Part shown: positions 1 through 11,934 of the stretch, piece by piece
How positions within the stretch are numbered: position 1 is the stretch's first letter
Layout of the letters: each line of letters begins with the position of its first letter
NCBI GenBank assembly: GCA_949710005.1
Contig: OX453279.1
Span: 10,400,378 to 10,464,377, forward strand
Direction of reading: 5' to 3'
Source of the DNA: Ricordea florida
Lineage: Eukaryota; Cnidaria; Anthozoa; Corallimorpharia; Ricordeidae
DNA length: 64,000 nucleotides
Position numbers and translations under genes: made by a program
Notes under the pieces: model-generated
Database searches by the model: none
What the model saw: only the letters and a program-made list of their open reading frames with translations
Told to the model about the DNA's origin: nothing

Positions 1-581
1 TTCGTAATTTTTAAGAATCTGCAAAGTTTTAGAATTGCAAAGATTCGGTAGGCCGACGTATGATAGAATATCTTTAATTTTAAGGCATATAGGCAATTGG
101 TCGAAGTGCGCATGCGTAGTAACTAAAACTAGTTTCCTTAAATTACATGGAAATCTAATCGTTGCAATTAAAATTTTATTCGTCATCCAAAGCTGAGTCT
201 ATATCCTACTATAACTTATAGATAAAACATCCAAAAATATTCGATAACTTTTCCTCCTAGATGATGGTCCTTCTGCCCATAAAATCTCTTATATGGTTTT
301 TGACAAAAATCTATAAGGCTGAGCTTCCTTGCAACCATCTCTTGGTATTTGTTTCTTGTCTTCAAAAATGACTATAATCACGACATAAAATGCATTTTAA
401 ATTACATATTAAATGCTACAAGATGGTAAAAATTGCATGTTCATCACTAATCTGTGTAATTAAGACTTATCAGAAGAACTTTGCTACTGTCTGAGCAGTA
501 TGCTATAGAGTTAGCTGCCTTAAGCAAATATCTTAAAAGCCAAAATACAATACGATTGCGAATTACTATCAATTTGATTTC
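1..581. repeat. Partial satellite monomer at left window edge
   Basis: The first 581 bases are a monomer missing only about 18 bases at its left end. Bases 1 to about 420 match 7795 to about 8214 (offset 7,794, 13 monomers), including the variant taatttttaag. The remainder, with ttaaaagcc near 534, follows the distal type seen at 7040-7140. The monomer is therefore already a mosaic of two families. The array clearly continues to the left of the window. Confidence 0.95.
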
Positions 582-1781
582 TTACCTAGATGTTGCCCTT
601 TCGTAATTAGTAAAAATCTGCAAAGTTTTAGAATTGCAAAGATTCGGTAGGTCGACGTATGATAGAATATCTTTCATTTTAAGGCATATAGGCAATTGGT
701 CGAAGTGCGCATGCGTAGTAACTAAAACTAGTTTCCTTAAATCACATGGAAATCTAATCGCTGCAGTTAAAGTTTTATTCGTCATCCAAAGCTGAGTCTA
801 TATCCTACTATAACATATAGATAAATCATTCAAAATGATTCGATAACTTACCCTCTTAGATGACGGTCCTTCTGCCCATACAATCTCTTATCTGGTTTTT
901 TGCAAAAAATCTATAAGGCTGAGCGTCCTTGCAACCATCTCCTTGTATTGTATCTTGTCTTCAAAAACGACTACAATCACGACATAAAATGCATTTTAAA
1001 TTACATATTAAATGCTACAAGATGGTAAAAATTGCATGTTCATCACTAATCTGTGTAAGTAAGACTTATCAGATGAACTTTGGTACTGTCTGAGCAGTAT
1101 GCTATAGAATTAGCTGCCTTAAGCAAATATCTTGACAGCCAAAATACAACACGATTGCGAATTACTATCAATTTGATTTCTTACCAAGATGTTGCCCTTT
1201 CGTAATTACTAAGAATCTGCAAAGTTTTAGAATTGCAAAGATTCAATAGGCCGACGTATGATAAGATATCTTTTATTTTAGGGCATATAGGCAATTGGTC
1301 GAGGTGCGCATGCGTAGTAACTAAAAGTAGTTTCCTTAAATCACATGGAAATCTAATCGTTGCAATTAAAATTTTATTCGTCATCCAAAGCTGAGTCTAT
1401 ATCCTACTATAACATATAGATAAAACATCCAAAATGATTCCATAACTTACCCTCCTAGATGACGGTCTTTCTGCCCATACAATCTCTTATATGGTTTTTT
1501 GACAAAAAATCTATAAGGCTGAGCTTCCTTGCAACCATCTCTTGGTATTTGTTTCTTGTCTTCAAAAATGACTATAATCACGACATAAAATGCATTTTAA
1601 ATTACATATTAAATGCTACAAGATGGTAAAAATTGCATGTTCATCAATAATCTGTGTAATTAAGACTTATCAGAAGAACTTTGGTACTGTCTGAGCAGTA
1701 TGCTATAGAGTTAGCTGCCTTAAGCAAATATCTTAACAGCCAAAATACAATACGATATCGAATTACTATCAATTTGATTTC

Positions 1782-1985
1782 TTACCTAGATGTTGCCCTT
1801 TCGTAATTAGTAAAAATCTGCAAAGTTTTAGAATTGCAAAGATTCGGTAGGCCGACGTATGATAGAATATCTTTAATTTTAAGGCATATAGGCAATTGGT
1901 CGAAGTGCGCATGCGTAGTAACTAAAAGTAGTTTCCTTAAATCACATGGAAATCTAATTGCTGCAGTTAAAATTTTATTCGTCAT
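1782..1985 (-). other. Recurrent 67-codon minus-strand ORF in the monomer (representative; probably non-coding)
   Basis: Almost every monomer has an ATG-to-stop frame on the minus strand from the landmark to about +203. It is open (66-68 codons) in 89 of the 106 monomers that start at a landmark. It is closed by TGA at codon 6 (caattcaaat allele) in those at 4181, 5380, 6579, 10176, 11374, 17969, 23365, 24563, 25761, 26959, 31155, 34750, 50946 and 60549, and by TAA near codon 21 (gtaacttaaac allele) in those at 7178, 8376 and 10775. Most differences between copies change the amino acid (for example RKLL/RKLV, HAHF/HAHL/DAHL, SKTLQ/SETLQ, YVGL/YVDL). This is the pattern of neutral drift plus homogenisation rather than protein conservation. 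There is no signal peptide, membrane segment or recognisable domain. Confidence 0.75.
1908..1915. other. CG-rich palindromic core (representative of nearly all monomers)
   Basis: The palindrome cgcatgcg sits in the segment ggtcgaagtgcgcatgcgta, the most GC-rich part of an AT-rich monomer. It is almost invariant; the exception I saw is gcgcatccgtag in the monomers at 12572, 14971 and 28157. Such a site could bind a protein, but nothing in the sequence proves that. It also supplies a regular SphI site, so SphI should cut the array into a ladder of about 600 bp. Confidence 0.6.
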
Positions 1986-2094
1986 TCAAAGCAGAGTCTA
2001 TATCCTAGTATAACATATAGATAAAACATTCAAAATGATGCGATAACTTACCCCCTTAGATGACGGTCCTTCTGCCCATACAATCTCTTATCTG

Positions 2095-2109
2095 TTTTTT
2101 TTGCAAAAA
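2095..2109. other. T-tract with adjacent 12-bp palindrome (representative)
   Basis: A run of T followed by gcaaaaa forms the palindrome tttttgcaaaaa. T-run length differs by family: T6 (ggttttttgc), T8, T9 (for example near 14094) and T10 (9887-9896). It accounts for much of the 598-602 bp length variation. Other families have gtttttgacaaaa or gttttttgactaaa here. Confidence 0.7.
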
Positions 2110-2185
2110 TTCTATAAGGCTTAGCTTTCTTGCAACCATCTCTTGGTATTGTCTCTTGTCTTAAAAAATGACTACAATCACGAGA

Positions 2186-2199
2186 TAAAATGCATTTTA
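2186..2199. other. 14-bp perfect palindrome (representative of nearly all monomers)
   Basis: The sequence taaaatgcatttta is its own reverse complement and is present in nearly every monomer. Variants are rare: catattaaat near 53158 and 62761, and cattttcaatt near 34561. It is followed by a looser inverted repeat (gcattttaa then ttaaatgc). It may be a structural feature of the satellite or a chance feature of the founder sequence. No function is shown. Confidence 0.6.
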
Positions 2200-3580
2200 A
2201 ATTACATTTTAAATGCTACAAGATGGTAAAAATTGCATGTTCATCACTAATCTGTGTAATAAAGACTTATCAGATGAACTTTGGTACTGTCTCAGCAGTA
2301 TGCTATAGAATTAGCTGCCTTAAGCAAATATCTTGACAGCCAAAATACAATACGATTGCGAATTACTATCAATTTGATTTCTTACCTAGATGTTGCCCTT
2401 TCGTAATTAGTAAAAATCTGCAAAGTTTCAGAATTGCAAAGATTCGGTAGGCCGACGTATGATAGAATATCTTTCATTTTAAGGCATATAGGCAATTGGT
2501 CGAAGAGCGCATGCGTAGTAACTAAAACTAGTTTCCTTAAATCACATGGAAATCTAATCGCTGCAGTTAAAATTTTATTCGTCATCCAAAGCTGAGTCTA
2601 TATCCTACTATAACATATAGATAAAACATTTAAAATGATTCGATAACTTACCCTCGTAGATGACGGTCCTTCTGCCCATACAATCTCTTATATGGTTTTT
2701 GACAAAAATCTATAAGGCTGAGCGTCCTTGCAACCATCTCTTGGTATTGTCTCTTGTCTTCAAAAATGACTATAATCACGATATAAAATGCATTTTAAAT
2801 TACATATTAAATGCTACAAGATGGTAAAAATTGCATGTTCATCACTAATCTGTGTAAGTAAGACTTATCAGATGAACTTTGGTACTGTCTGAGCAGTATG
2901 CTATAGAGTTAGCTGCCTTAAGCAAATATCTTGACAGCCAAAATACAATACGATTGCGAATTACTATCAATTTGATTTCTTACCAAGATGTTGCCCTTTC
3001 GTAATTACTAAGAATCTGCAAAGTTTTAGAATTGCAAAGATTCGGTAGGCCGACGTATGATAAGATATCTTTTATTTTAGGGCATATAGGCAATTGGTCG
3101 AGGTGCGCATGCGTAGTAACTAAAAGTAGTTTTCTTAAATCACATGGAAATCTAATCGTTGCAATTAAATTTTTATTCGTCATCCAAAGCTGAGTCTATA
3201 TCCTACTATAACATATAGATAAAACATCCAAAATGATTCCATAACTTACCCTCCTAGATGACGGTCTTTCTGCCCATACAATCTCTTATATGGTTTTTTG
3301 ACTAAAAATCTATAAGGCTGAGCTTCCTTGCAACCATCTCTTGGTATTTGTTTCTTGTCTTCAAAAATGACTATAATCACGACATAAAATGCATTTTAAA
3401 TTACATATTAAATGCTACAAGATGGTAAAAATTGCATGTTCATCACTACTCTGTGTAATTAAGACTTATCAGAAGAACTTTGGTACTGTCTGAGCAGTAT
3501 GCTATAGAGTTAGCTGCCTTAAGCAAATATCTTAACAGCCAAAATACAATACGATATCGAATTACTATCAATTTGATTTC

Positions 3581-6500
3581 TTACCTAGATGTTGCCCTTT
3601 CGTAATTAGTAAAAATCTGCAAAGTTTTAGAATTGCAAAGATTCGGTAGGCCGACGTATGATAGAATATCTTTAATTTTAAGGCATATAGGCAATTGGTC
3701 GAAGTGCGCATGCGTAGTAACTAAAAGTAGTTTCCTTAAATCACATGGAAATCTAATTGCTGCAGTTAAAATTTTATTCGTCATTCAAAGCTGAGTCTAT
3801 ATCCTACTATAACATATAGATAAAACATTCAAAATGATGCGATAACTTACCCCCTTAGATGACGGTCCTTCTGCCCATACAATCTCTTATCTGTTTTTTT
3901 TGCAAAAATTCTATAAGGCTTAGCTTTCTTGCAACCATCTCTTGGCATTGTCTCTTGTCTTAAAAAATGACTACAATCACGAGATAAAATGCATTTTAAA
4001 TTACATTTTAAATGCTACAAGATGGTAAAAATTGCATGTTCATCACTAATCTGTGTAATAAAGACTTATCAGATGAACTTTGGTACTGTCTAAGCAGTAT
4101 GCTATAGAATTAGCTGCCTTAAGCAAATATCTTGACAGCCAAAATACAATACGATTGCGAATTACTATCAATTTGATTTCTTACCTAGATGTTGCCCTTT
4201 CGTAATTAGTAAAAATCTGCAAAGTTTCAGAATTGCAAAGATTCGGTAGGCCGACGTATGATAGAATATCTTTCATTTTAAGGCATATAGGCAATTGGTC
4301 GAAGTGCGCATGCGTAGTAACTAAAACTAGTTTCCTTAAATCACATGGAAATCTAATCGTTGCAATTCAAATTTTATTCGTCATCCAAAGCTGAGTCTAT
4401 ATCCTACTATAACACATAGATAAAACATCCAAAAATATTCGATAACTTACCCTCCTAGATGATGGTCCTTCTGCCCATAAAATCTCTTATATGGTTTTTG
4501 ACAAAAATCTATAAGGCTGAGCTTCCTTGCAACCATCTCTTGGTATTTGTTTCTTGTCTTCAAAAATGACTATAATCACGACATAAAATGCATTTTAAAT
4601 TACATATTAAATGCTACAAGATGGTAAAAATTGCATGTTCATCACTAATCTGTGTAATTAAGAGTTATCAGAAGAACTTTGGTACTGTCTGAGCAGTATG
4701 CTATAGAGTTAGCTGCCTTAAGCAAATATCTTAACAGCCAAAATACAATACGATATCGAATTACTATCAATTTGATTTCTTACCTAGATGTTGCCCTTTC
4801 GTAATTAGTAAAAATCTGCAAAGTTTTAGAATTGCAAAGATTCGGTAGGCCGACGTATGATAGAATATCTTTAATTTTAAGGCATATAGGCAATTGGTCG
4901 AAGTGCGCATGCGTAGTAACTAAAAGTAGTTTCCTTAAATCACATGGAAATCTAATTGCTGCAGTTAAAATTTTATTCGTCATTCAAAGCTGAGTCTATA
5001 TCCTAGTATAACATATAGATAAAACATTCAAAATGATGCGATAACTTAACCCCTTAGATGACGGTCCTTCTGCCCATACAATCTCTTATCTGTTTTTTTT
5101 CCAAAAATTCTATAAGGCTTAGCTTTCTTGCAACCATCTCTTGGTATTGTCTCTTGTCTTAAAAAATGACTACAATCACGAGATAAAATGCATTTTAAAT
5201 TACATTTTAAAGGCTACAAGATGGTAAAAATTGCATGTTCATCACTAATCTGTGTAATAAAGACTTATCAGATGAACTTTGGTACTGTCTAAGCAGTATG
5301 CTATAGAATTAGCTGCCTTAAGCAAATATCTTGACAGCCGAAATACAATACGATTGCGAATTACTATCAATTTGATTTCTTACCTAGATGTTGCCCTTTC
5401 GTAATTAGTAAAAATCTGCAAAGTTTCAGAATTGCAAAGATTCGGTAGGCCGACGTATGATAGAATATCTTTCATTTTAAGGCATATAGGCAATTGGTCA
5501 AAGTGCGCATGCGTAGTAACTAAAACTAGTTTCCTTAAATCACATGGAAATCTAATCGTTGCAATTCAAATTTTATTCGTCATCCAAAGCTGAGTCTATA
5601 TCCTACTATAACACATAGATAAAACATCCAAAATTATTCGATAACTTACCCTCCTAGATGATGGTCCTTCTGCCCATAAAATCTCTTATATGGTTTTTGA
5701 CAAAAATCTATAAGGCTGAGCTTCCTTGCAACCATCTCTTGGTATTTGTTTCTTGTCTTCAAAAATGACTATAATCACGACATAAAATGCATTTTAAATT
5801 ACATATTAAATGCTACAAGATGGTAAAAATTGCATGTTCATCACTAATCTGTGTAATTAAGAGTTATCAGAAGAACTTTGGTACTGTCTGAGCAGTATGC
5901 TATAGAGTTAGCTGCCTTAAGCAAATATCTTAACAGCCAAAATACAATACGATATCGAATTACTATCAATTTGATTTCTTACCTAGATGTTGCCCTTTCG
6001 TAATTAGTAAAAATCTGCAAAGTTTTAGAATTGCAAAGATTCGGTAGGCCGACGTATGATAGAATATCTTTAATTTTAAGGCATATAGGCAATTGGTCGA
6101 AGTGCGCATGCGTAGTAACTAAAAGTAGTTTCCTTAAATCACATGGAAATCTAATTGCTGCAGTTAAAATTTTATTCGTCATTCAAAGCTGAGTCTATAT
6201 CCTAGTATAACATATAGATAAAACATTCAAAATGATGCGATAACTTACCCCCTTAGATGACGGTCCTTCTGCCCATACAATCTCTTATCTGTTTTTTTTG
6301 CAAAAATTCTATAAGGCTTAGCTTTCTTGCAACCATCTCTTGGTATTGTCTCTTGTCTTAAAAAATGACTACAATCACGAGATAAAATGCATTTTAAATT
6401 ACATTTTAAAGGCTACAAGATGGTAAAAATTGCATGTTCATCACTAATCTGTGTAATAAAGACTTATCAGATGAACTTTGGTACTGTCTAAGCAGTATGC

Positions 6501-7177
6501 TATAGAATTAGCTGCCTTAAGCAAATATCTTGACAGCCAAAATACAATACGATTGCGAATTACTATCAATTTGATTTCTTACCTAGATGTTGCCCTTTCG
6601 TAATTAGTAAAAATCTGCAAAGTTTCAGAATTGCAAAGATTCGGTAGGCCGACGTATGATAGAATATCTTTCATTTTAAGGCATATAGGCAATTGGTCAA
6701 AGTGCGCATGCGTAGTAACTAAAACTAGTTTCCTTAAATCACATGGAAATCTAATCGTTGCAATTCAAATTTTATTCGTCATCCAAAGCTGAGTCTATAT
6801 CCTACTATAACACATAGATAAAACATCCAAAATTATTCGATAACTTACCCTCCTAGATGATGGTCCTTCTGCCCATAAAATCTCTTATATGGTTTTTGAC
6901 AAAAATCTATAAGGCTGAGCTTCCTTGCAACCATCTCTTGGTATTTGTTTCTTGTCTTCAAAAATGACTATAATCACGACATAAAATGCATTTTAAATTA
7001 CATATTAAATGCTACAAGATGGTAAAAATTGCATGTTCATCACTAATCTGTGTAATTAAGACTTATCAGAAGAACTTTGCTACTGTCTGAGCAGTATGCT
7101 ATAGAGTTAGCTGCCTTAAGCAAATATCTTAAAAGCCAAAATACAATACGATTGCGAATTACTATCAATTTGATTTC
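3581..7177. repeat. Three tandem dimers (~1.2 kb each)
   Basis: Monomer pairs beginning at 3581, 4780 and 5979 repeat with a 1,199-bp step. Each pair is one monomer with an open minus-strand frame followed by one with the caattcaaat variant, which closes it. The 4780 and 5979 dimers are closest: both have tcctagtat and aaaggctac, and their second members have ggtcaaagtg. The 4780 dimer has a private change, taaccccttag, at about 5048. Confidence 0.8.
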
Positions 7178-9573
7178 TTACCTAGATGTTGCCCTTTCGT
7201 AATTAGTAAAAATCTGCAAAGTTTTAGAATTGCAAAGATTCGGTAGGTCGACGTATGATAGAATATCTTTCATTTTAAGGCATATAGGCAATTGGTCGAA
7301 GTGCGCATGCGTAGTAACTTAAACTAGTTTCCTTAAATCACATGGAAATCTAATCGCTGCAGTTAAAGTTTTATTCGTCATCCAAAGCTGAGTCTATATC
7401 CTACTATAACATATAGATAAATCATTCAAAATGATTCGATAACTTACCCTCTTAGATGACGGTCCTTCTGCCCATACAATCTCTTATCTGGTTTTTTGCA
7501 AAAAATCTATAAGGCTGAGCGTCCTTGCAACCATCTCCTTGTATTGTATCTTGTCTTCAAAAACGACTACAATCACGACATAAAATGCATTTTAAATTAC
7601 ATATTAAATGCTACAAGATGGTAAAAATTGCATGTTCATCACTAATCTGTGTAAGTAAGACTTATCAGATGAACTTTGGTACTGTCTGAGCAGTATGCTA
7701 TAGAATTAGCTGCCTTAAGCAAATATCTTGACAGCCAAAATACAATACGATTGCGAATTACTATCAATTTGATTTCTTACCAAGATGTTGCCCTTTCGTA
7801 ATTTTTAAGAATCTGCAAAGTTTTAGAATTGCAAAGATTCGGTAGGCCGACGTATGATAGAATATCTTTAATTTTAAGGCATATAGGCAATTGGTCGAAG
7901 TGCGCATGCGTAGTAACTAAAACTAGTTTCCTTAAATTACATGGAAATCTAATCGTTGCAATTAAAATTTTATTCGTCATCCAAAGCTGAGTCTATATCC
8001 TACTATAACTTATAGATAAAACATCCAAAAATATTCGATAACTTTTCCTCCTAGATGATGGTCCTTCTGCCCATAAAATCTCTTATATGGTTTTTGACAA
8101 AAATCTATAAGGCTGAGCTTCCTTGCAACCATCTCTTGGTATTTGTTTCTTGTCTTCAAAAATGACTATAATCACGACATAAAATGCATTTTAAATTACA
8201 TATTAAATGCTACAAGATGGTAAAAATTGCATGTTCATCAATAATCTGTGTAATTAAGACTTATCAGAAGAACTTTGGTACTGTCTGAGCAGTATGCTAT
8301 AGAGTTAGCTGCCTTAAGCAAATATCTTAACAGCCAAAATACAATACGATATCGAATTACTATCAATTTGATTTCTTACCTAGATGTTGCCCTTTCGTAA
8401 TTAGTAAAAATCTGCAAAGTTTTAGAATTGCAAAGATTCGGTAGGTCGACGTATGATAGAATATCTTTCATTTTAAGGCATATAGGCAATTGGTCGAAGT
8501 GCGCATGCGTAGTAACTTAAACTAGTTTCCTTAAATCACATGGAAATCTAATCGCTGCAGTTAAAGTTTTATTCGTCATCCAAAGCTGAGTCTATATCCT
8601 ACTATAACATATAGATAAATCATTCAAAATGATTCGATAACTTACCCTCTTAGATGACGGTCCTTCTGCCCATACAATCTCTTATCTGGTTTTTTGCAAA
8701 AAATCTATAAGGCTGAGCGTCCTTGCAACCATCTCCTTGTATTGTATCTTGTCTTCAAAAACGACTACAATCACGACATAAAATGCATTTTAAATTACAT
8801 ATTAAATGCTACAAGATGGTAAAAATTGCATGTTCATCACTAATCTGTGTAAGTAAGACTTATCAGATGAACTTTGGTACTGTCTGAGCAGTATGCTATA
8901 GAATTAGCTGCCTTAAGCAAATATCTTGACAGCCAAAATACAATACGATTGCGAATTACTATCAATTTGATTTCTTACCAAGATGTTGCCCTTTCGTAAT
9001 TTTTAAGAATCTGCAAAGTTTTAGAATTGCAAAGATTCGGTAGGCCGACGTATGATAGAATATCTTTAATTTTAAGGCATATAGGCAATTGGTCGAAGTG
9101 CGCATGCGTAGTAACTAAAACTAGTTTCCTTAAATTACATGGAAATCTAATCGTTGCAATTAAAATTTTATTCGTCATCCAAAGCTGAGTCTATATCCTA
9201 CTATAACTTATAGATAAAACATCCAAAAATATTCGATAACTTTTCCTCCTAGATGATGGTCCTTCTGCCCATAAAATCTCTTATATGGTTTTTGACAAAA
9301 ATCTATAAGGCTGAGCTTCCTTGCAACCATCTCTTGGTATTTGTTTCTTGTCTTCAAAAATGACTATAATCACGACATAAAATGCATTTTAAATTACATA
9401 TTAAATGCTACAAGATGGTAAAAATTGCATGTTCATCAATAATCTGTGTAATTAAGACTTATCAGAAGAACTTTGGTACTGTCTGAGCAGTATGCTATAG
9501 AGTTAGCTGCCTTAAGCAAATATCTTAACAGCCAAAATACAATACGATATCGAATTACTATCAATTTGATTTC
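7178..9573. repeat. Two tandem dimers (1,198-bp step)
   Basis: Monomers 7178/7777 and 8376/8975 form two near-identical dimers. The first member of each carries gtaacttaaac, which puts a TAA in the minus-strand frame, plus the SalI-type gtcgac. The second carries taatttttaag and, in its distal part, tcatcaataatc. The link with the first monomers of the window (taatttttaag at 5-15) shows the same families were present before this dimer doubled. Confidence 0.85.
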
Positions 9574-11934
9574 TTACCTAGATGTTGCCCTTTCGTAATT
9601 AGTAAAAATCTGCAAAGTTTTAGAATTGCAAAGATTCGGTAGGCCGACGTATGATAGAATATCTTTAATTTTAAGGCATATAGGCAATTGGTCGAAGTGC
9701 GCATGCGTAGTAACTAGAAGTAGTTTCCTTAAATCACATGGAAATCTAATTGCTGCAGTTAAAATTTTATTCGTCATTCAAAGCTGAGTCTATATCCTAC
9801 TATAACATATAGATAAAACATTCAAAATGATAGGATAACTTACCCCCTTAGATGACGGTCCTTCTGCCCATACAATCTCTTATCTGTTTTTTTTTTGCAA
9901 AAATTCTATAAGGCTTAGCTTTCTTGCAACCATCCCTTGGTATTGTCTCTTGTGTTAAAAAATGACTACAATAACGAGATAAAATGCATTTTAAATTACA
10001 TTTTAAATGCTACAAGATGGTAAAAATTGCATGTTCATCACTAATCTGTGTAATAAAGACTTATCAGATAAACTTTGGTACTGTCTGAGCAGTATGCTAT
10101 AGAATTAGCTGCCTTAAGCAAATATCTTGACAGCCAAAATACAATACGATTGCGAATTACTATCAATTTGATTTCTTACCTAGATGTTGCCCTTTCGTAA
10201 TTAGTAAAAATCTGCAAAGTTTCAGAATTGCAAAGATTCGGTAGGCCGACGTATGATAGATTATCTTTCATTTCAAGGCATATAGGCAATTGGTCGAAGT
10301 GCGCATGCGTAGTAACTAACACTAGTTTCCTTAAATCACATGGAAATCTAATCGTTGCAATTCAAATTTTATTCGTCATCCAAAGCTGAGTCTATATCCT
10401 ACTATAACACATAGATAAAACATCCAAAAATATTCGATAACTTACCCTCCTAGATGATGGTCCTTCTGCCCATAAAATCTCTTATATGGTTTTTGACAAA
10501 AATCTATAAGGCTGAGCTTCCTTGCAACCATCTCTTGGTATTTGTTTCTTGTCTTCAAAAATGACTATAATCACGACATAAAATGCATTTTAAATTACAT
10601 ATTAAATGCTACAAGATGGTAAAAATTGCATGTTCATCACTAATCTGTGTAATTAAGACTTATCAGAAGAACTTTGCTACTGTCTGAGCAGTATGCTGTA
10701 GAGTTAGCTGCCTTAAGCAAATATCTTAAAAGCCAAAATACAATACGATTGCGAATTACTATCAATTTGATTTCTTACCTAGATGTTGCCCTTTCGTAAT
10801 TAGTAAAAATCTGCAAAGTTTTAGAATTGCAAAGATTCGGTAGGTCGACGTATGATAGAATATCTTTCATTTTAAGGCATATAGGCAATTGGTCGAAGTG
10901 CGCATGCGTAGTAACTTAAACTAGTTTCCTTAAATCACATGGAAATCTAATCGCTGCAGTTAAAGTTTTATTCGTCATCCAAAGCTGAGTCTATATCCTA
11001 CTATAACATATAGATAAATCATTCAAAATGATTCGATAACTTACCCTCTTAGATGACGGTCCTTCTGCCCATACAATCTCTTATCTGGTTTTTTGCAAAA
11101 AATCTATAAGGCTGAGCGTCCTTGCAACCATCTCCTTGTATTGTATCTTGTCTTCAAAAACGACTACAATCACGACATAAAATGCATTTTAAATTACATA
11201 TTAAATGCTACAAGATGGTAAAAATTGCATGTTCATCACTAATCTGTGTAAGTAAGACTTATCAGATGAACTTTGGTACTGTCTGAGCAGTATGCTATAG
11301 AATTAGCTGCCTTAAGCAAATATCTTGACAGCCAAAATACAATACGATTGCGAATTACTATCAATTTGATTTCTTACCTAGATGTTGCCCTTTCGTAATT
11401 TTTAAGAATCTGCAAAGTTTTAGAATTGCAAAGATTCGGTAGGCCGACGTATGATAAGATATCTTTTATTTTAGGGCATATAGGCAATTGGTCGAGGTGC
11501 GCATGCGTAGTAACTAAAACTAGTTTACTTAAATCACATGGAAATCTAATCGTTGCAATTCAAATTTTATTCGTCATCCAAAGCTGAGTCTATATCCTAC
11601 TATAACACATAGATAAAACATCCAAAAATAGTCGATAACTTACCCTCCTAGATGACGGTCCTTCTGCCCATAAAATCTCTTATATGGTTTTTGACAAAAA
11701 TCTATAAGGCTGAGCTTCCTTGCAACCATCTCTTGGTATTTGTTTCTTGTCTTCAAAAATGACTATAATCACGACATAAAATGCATTTTAAATTACATAT
11801 TAAATGCTACAAGATGGTAAAAATTGCATGTTCATCACTAATCTGTGTAATTAAGACTTATCAGAAGAACTTTGCTACTGTCTGAGCAGTATGCTATAGA
11901 GTTAGCTGCCTTAAGCAAATATCTTAAAAGCCAA
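9574..11934. repeat. Non-duplicated monomer stretch with the longest T-tract
   Basis: Monomers at 9574, 10176, 10775 and 11374 form no obvious internal duplication, although each belongs to a family seen elsewhere. The 9574 monomer has a T10 run at 9887-9896, the longest in the window, which makes it 602 bp, the longest monomer. The 10775 monomer has the gtaacttaaac nonsense allele. The 11374 monomer combines taatttttaag with the caattcaaat allele and ccaaaaatagtcg, a right half that recurs at about 24.8 and 27.2 kb. Confidence 0.8.

Larger units (their letters stand above)
1782..2381. repeat. Representative monomer with internal landmarks
   Basis: This copy is used to describe the monomer. 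Two direct copies of tgcaaag lie at 1819-1825 and 1835-1841, 16 bp apart. The CG-rich core around 1891-1920 holds the 8-bp palindrome cgcatgcg at 1908-1915. A T8 run at 2095-2102 overlaps the 12-bp palindrome tttttgcaaaaa at 2098-2109. A 14-bp palindrome, taaaatgcatttta, occupies 2186-2199. A nearly invariant stretch follows at about 2211-2256 (ctacaagatgg onward). The distal segment (about 2257-2381) carries most family-defining variants: aataaagac/aagtaagac/aattaagac, gaattag/gagttag, and cttgacagcc/cttaacagcc/cttaaaagcc. Confidence 0.9.
780..4350. repeat. Three-monomer tandem duplication (~1.8 kb, two copies)
   Basis: Monomers starting at 1181, 1782 and 2382 resemble those at 2980, 3581 and 4181 in order (offset 1,799 bp). 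The match is imperfect. The 1181 copy has attcaatagg where the 2980 copy has attcggtagg, and the 2382 and 4181 monomers diverge in their right halves (the 2382 copy has ctgcagttaaaat, the 4181 copy ttgcaattcaaat). Boundaries are approximate. This looks older than the large duplications further right. Confidence 0.7.

Noticed and set aside
5..15. taatttttaag variant as the edge of an inserted element
   Set aside because: It is only a two- to three-base variant of taattactaag in the same monomer position, found in several monomers (7777, 8975, 11374, 17969, 31155, 34750), with no change in monomer length.
1896..1910. tRNA-like internal promoter B box (ggttcgaatcc) at ttggtcgaagtgc
   Set aside because: One T is missing, the flanking cc is absent, and there is no A box or cloverleaf at the right distance.
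1840..1920. CENP-B box (core TTCG....A..CGGG)
   Set aside because: Every ttcg in the monomer was checked on both strands. The closest, ttcgaccaattgcct on the minus strand, matches TTCG and A but lacks CGGG.
1782..1985. Metallo-beta-lactamase-like motif (TTHAHFDQ resembling HxHxDH) in the minus-strand frame
   Set aside because: The last histidine is replaced by glutamine, the frame is only 67 codons, no other fold motif is present, and some copies have DAHLD. This is a chance resemblance.
2095..2102. RNA polymerase III terminator or rho-independent terminator at the T-tract
   Set aside because: There is no upstream transcription unit or GC-rich hairpin, and many families lack the long T run.
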